DNA from: Elysia chlorotica
Lineage: Eukaryota > Mollusca > Gastropoda > Plakobranchidae
Assembly (NCBI GenBank): GCA_003991915.1
Contig: RQTK01000049.1
Location: forward strand, 651,000 to 714,999
Direction of reading: 5' to 3'
DNA length: 64,000 nucleotides
A program made the translations under genes and the position numbers. The notes beneath the pieces were generated by a model that worked only from the letters and a program-made list of their open reading frames with translations, did not search any database and was not told the DNA's origin. Below are positions 60,257 to 64,000 of the stretch, piece after piece (the first letter of the stretch is position 1; each line of letters begins with the position of its first letter).

Positions 60257-60406
60257 TTACAACAAGTCGATCAACGTTGCTTGGTTTGGCTCTGAAGAGG
60301 AAGTGCTTTCTATGGCAGAGTCTGCGCTAGACTCGGGAGGTGCGGGACTCGTCTCCAGCCCCAGTAAATCCCACTCTGCCATGCTGGAAGACGTAGCGTC
60401 TGAATT
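60257..60406 (-). CDS. Last coding exon of an unrecognised gene (partial)
   Basis: An acceptor (TTTATCCCCAG) ends at 60407 on the minus strand and opens a 50-codon exon ending in TAA at 60257-60259. It encodes NSDATSSSMAEWDLLGLETS and a Ser, Glu and Pro-rich stretch, ending SEPNQATLIDLL. The stretch is acidic and probably disordered. WDLLGLE and the final LIDLL look like short clathrin or adaptor binding motifs, suggesting an endocytic or trafficking protein, but I do not recognise the family. Codon composition is clearly more GC-rich than the surroundings, which supports a real exon. Upstream exons lie beyond or hidden in 60.4-64 kb. Confidence 0.6.
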   Translation of the reverse strand, partial: NSDATSSSMAEWDLLGLETSPAPPESSADSAIESTSSSEPNQATLIDLL

Positions 60407-61230
60407 CTGGGGATAAATTATATGTGGTTTTAGAAAATGGCACTCATGGTAATACACACACACATATAAATTTTGATTTCAACTGGAGATACAGAAATAA
60501 AAAATGAAATAAACTTTGTCTTAATATCATGCACAAAAAGATTTTAGAAAAAAAAAAAATACATATAACCCTATGAAATAATTAGCAAAATGGAAAGGCA
60601 TTTACCTTTTCCCCCCAAATTCAAATTTAAATATTAAGACTAAATGTGTTGTAGAATACATGCATAATATTCAGTTATTCAAGAAAAAATAAATCACTAC
60701 TTAGCAACTTTTAACTTAATTATGCCAAATCAAAAATGAGATAAAATTAGTCCTTGTTTTATTTTGAGCAAAAATATAGATTCGCAAAAAGAGAGATATA
60801 TTAATAGATTTCTTTGTCAAAATTCTTATTCATTATTTTCCATTTATTCTTTTCCATATGATCAGTTTTATGAAGAGTTATCCCCAACATTCGAAAATAT
60901 TTGACTTTTGAAGTTAGACTTATGTTGATTTGAGTTTGGAAATGATTACTCATATATTGTTTGAGTATACCAACTATTTAAAAATAAGTGGAATGTTTTA
61001 ATATATAAAGGTACAACAAGTATAGATACCAATATATAATTGTTTGAATTAATGCCCTGTCCACAAATAATACCGTATCAACCACAAGTAGACAAAGATG
61101 ACCATGAAATTAAATACACATAAAACAAGATCTTGAAAAGAAAAGAAAAAAGTATAATAAAAAGCAACCATCAAGTGCAGATTAGTGTATGATTGTTCAT
61201 CCAGTAAACAAATGAGAGCACTTTTCCAGT

Positions 61231-61260
61231 GGTTTTGCTGTTGTTGTTGTTGTTGTTGTT
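61231..61260. repeat. (TTG)n microsatellite
   Basis: Eight TTG units, preceded by TTTTGC. Confidence 0.9.
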
Positions 61261-61640
61261 CAGCAAATGTATTAAACTAACCATCTGTCTGTGATGTACC
61301 ATTGCGGCAAATATTTAAATGGTAGCAAACTTTTTATCACCACATCCAGCCTAATTTAAGTAAATTAAAACATGGAAGTTTTATGGGAGTGCAGGTCAAT
61401 GAAACGGAAGATGAAGTATCTAACATTTATGTTTTAGAGAAAAAAATATTATCTCAACAAAAAATTTTTATCGGAACAAACTAGAGCACTCAATCTAAAA
61501 ATCTACCAATAAGCTTCTATTTGATCTGCATGCACTGTGATGCTTCTGGACGGTTGAGAAATTAAAAAAAATTATATTAAAAAATTTGAAGAAATTATAT
61601 CCTTTAAATAATTACCTGCACATAACAAATGATTATTTTT

Positions 61641-61704
61641 TTCAACCATATCTTTCCCTTTCTTGTCTGACATTTCTTTCAACCATATCTTTCCCTTTCT
61701 TGTC
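61641..61704. repeat. Tandem duplication, 37 bp x ~1.8
   Basis: TTTCAACCATATCTTTCCCT begins near 61640 and again near 61677, each copy continuing TTCTTGTCT. Confidence 0.85.
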
Positions 61705-62736
61705 TATTTTTAAAACACAAAACGTGGTATTTAGAGAGTATTGCAAAGTAAACCAAAAACAACAACAACAATACAAATAAACAAAAAGGCCGAACACCCC
61801 CAAAAATATGACTATTTTTTAAACTGTTGCAGGAAAAGGAAAAAAAAAACCACTGCTAACTTTAAAAAAAATCCCATTACGAAATAAGAATTCATAATAT
61901 TGAAGAGCTAAAGAAATTACAAAAACTAGCAACAAATTGACTGACATGCACAAAAAGAAAGGGGCACAAATTTAATTCCTACACGCATGTTCTAAAGACA
62001 AAATTCTAAGGGAGGGTCAAAGCAACTAATACATAACATAACAATAAAATTAATCAAAGCCTACTGAGCTAAACAACAAGACTTCGAATAGAATAGAAAA
62101 TTGAGATGCTTGACAACATCAAACATATTATATTGAGATTCGTTAATTAGTAAAGACCATGCCTCTAAAGGAAACCGCTAAAATATCAGAACTGTTTATA
62201 GAAATGTGAATATTTATGGCTCACTTCAACACAACAACATAGGACATTATGTAGTGATCACTCTAATCCATACTACTAAGCCTGGTTTAGCTTATCTTTC
62301 ATATCCACCTATATATCAACTACATTAAGTTGACTGAACAAATGTTTGCTTTGCTTCAATTGAATTTAACCGGATGTGTAACTAATAAAGGCTGGCATAT
62401 ACTTAGGAATTAACCCTGAACTTGTTCACTAAGTTTGCAGAAATGTCATTGTGGAAATTTGATAATAAATAAGCTCAAAACAGCAAATTAACACAGCCTT
62501 TCTGCCTAGAGCACTTAAACGTTTGTAAAAAAAAAAAATAAATAAAAAAAAATGGAATACAATTTTCTTTTTCAGACCATTGTGTTATTCTTTAAATAAT
62601 AATACTGATAATAATTATTATTATTATGACAATTGTTATTGTTATTGTTATTATTATTATTGATGCTGTGATGAGTATCGGTATTTGTAATAACTCATGT
62701 CGTAACTGTCTACACTGTCATGCTGTATATACGGAC

Positions 62737-62782
62737 CATCAAATGTGCCTTTAAAGGACAAATAAAGTTATATCTTATCTTC
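62737..62782 (+). mobile_element. LINE-type 3' tail (second copy)
   Basis: CATCAAATGTGCCTTTAAAG, then GACAAATAAAGTTATATC and TTATC-type ending, the same as 9972-10025. The ~70 bp before it (from about 62665) may belong to the element, but nothing coding is kept. Confidence 0.6.
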
Positions 62783-64000
62783 TCACTTAGTTTCAGTTTC
62801 ATCCCTTTTTTTAAAAGATACTTTTTTCAAGACCAAATATCACAGTGTTTTGTGAGCAATTTTTTAAAATTATCATCTGTTACTGTTCTAACTTTGTAAA
62901 ACAATGTTATTTATTTTAAGATAGCAGTCCTTCACAAAAAGGGTAAAGGTTGGGAGAGCGCTTGATTTCTCTCGTAACTAAACTAAAATCTATCCATGCC
63001 AAGAGAGATAAGTTGTATATTTGGTTTTAAGGTTTAAGAAATCTAAATTCCCTCAAAAAAGGTTTGGGGATTAAATCTATAATTGCTATAACACTATTTA
63101 AGATTATGCATATTGCCAGATGAAATTTTGTGAATTGGTTAGATATACATGTAGGTGAAAGCAGAACAAAACAAAAGTGTTTTATAAGTAACTCTCTCCC
63201 CAAAAAATTTTTCAGTCATAAGTTAAAATTACAACAACAAAAAACTTTTATATATGACTATTGGAACAGTTGAACAGGCACACAGATTATAATGGTTAAA
63301 TCACTCCACTCTTTTCACAGAATCCATTTGTGAAGACTCAATCTGCAGAAAAATATTCATACTTTGAGCTGCAATCTTGTTCCTCATACAATGATAACTT
63401 AATTGAAATTTGTATCCTTACAATTTAGGATGCCATGCCATTATTTAAACTGACAATAGTTTTAAATATTGGTGCATAGTTCAAAGGTGCATTCCACAAA
63501 AGTTCCAAATTTTCATGGTGCATTCTGAATGATGAAAAAAAGGTGAAGGTTTGCTTTGAGTTTGACGTTTGATGGCTACGTTTTCTCTCGTTAATCCAGT
63601 GTGCTTAAACAAAGGATGATGGTGGAGCCTGCTTAGTTCAAGAGATTAGCGATCTGTTTAATTCAAAGACATGTGTCTGAGGATGACTAACTTTCTCTTC
63701 AATGATCAGCATCCCAAAAAGTGAGAGGCAAAATCTAAGATAATTATTTTGAGATTCGAAGAGTATGTGCACCTCTGTTCATAACAAACTTTAGAACAAA
63801 TGAGACATATCTGCCTACAGATCATCTTGGGCACTACTGAACATAAGGTCAGAGAGTATCTTTTTTTCACGAAAACTACAGGAAGCTGAAAAAATGTTGA
63901 TCCAAGTATCTGAACTTTCCAAATCTTTAAAACTAATACAAGATTATTAAAGCTTGCTAAAAATTAAAAGGTGGAGGGGAAGAAAAAAAACATAGTTCTG

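Larger units (their letters stand above)
60407..64000 (-). other. Probable intron of the right-edge gene
   Basis: No exon recognised. Contents are (TTG)n at 61.24 kb, a 37-bp tandem duplication at 61.64-61.71 kb, AAT/ATT-rich DNA at 62.6 kb and a LINE 3' tail at 62.74 kb. The rest is AT-rich. Confidence 0.5.

Overview
This 64 kb window is AT-rich, intron-rich animal nuclear DNA. Every protein gene is split by GT-AG introns. It carries tRNA-derived SINEs, small DNA transposons, long trinucleotide microsatellites and no bacterial gene order. The conserved proteins are bilaterian. The repeat landscape (runs of TCTAGATC, a tRNA-headed SINE ending in a GGACGTTAAACCAAC-type tail, LINE tails ending in TTATC repeats) suggests a mollusc, perhaps a heterobranch gastropod. 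That last step is inference only.

Layout, left to right. (1) 1686-4674, plus strand: mitochondrial ribosomal protein L12 (MRPL12), four coding exons seen; the first exon is not securely found. (2) About 4.8-10 kb: intergenic, with SINE copies and a polypyrimidine block. (3) 11305-15244, minus strand: serine hydroxymethyltransferase in seven coding exons (465 aa), with a probable untranslated first exon near 18.26 kb. (4) About 18.3-22.4 kb: intergenic, rich in SINE pieces, simple repeats and a 257-bp duplication. (5) 24598-33288, minus strand: CLUAP1/IFT38 in twelve coding exons (419 aa). Its stop-codon region and 3' flank are tandemly duplicated at 22427-24682. (6) 38596-43331, minus strand: RAC1 small GTPase in six coding exons (192 aa). 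(7) 44994-53530, plus strand: WDR13 in thirteen coding exons (484 aa), divergent from RAC1. (8) 60257-60406, minus strand: last coding exon of an unrecognised gene that continues off the right edge.

The genes are unrelated housekeeping or cell-biology loci (mitochondrial translation, one-carbon metabolism, intraflagellar transport, Rho-family signalling, a WD-repeat scaffold), each with its own exons and flanks. There is no operon or gene cluster, and I see no new multi-gene system.

The noteworthy biology is structural. The window is full of short local tandem duplications. Three of them copied gene parts: nine tandem 3' splice sites before WDR13 exon 11, a duplicated partial WDR13 exon 8, and a duplicated CLUAP1 terminus. 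Mobile elements include about ten copies or fragments of one tRNA-derived SINE, a piggyBac-like element with TTAA target duplication and apparent transposase remnant, two opposed copies of a pogo/Tigger-like MITE, a LINE endonuclease fragment and two LINE 3' tails. All coordinates were read by eye and not checked by software.
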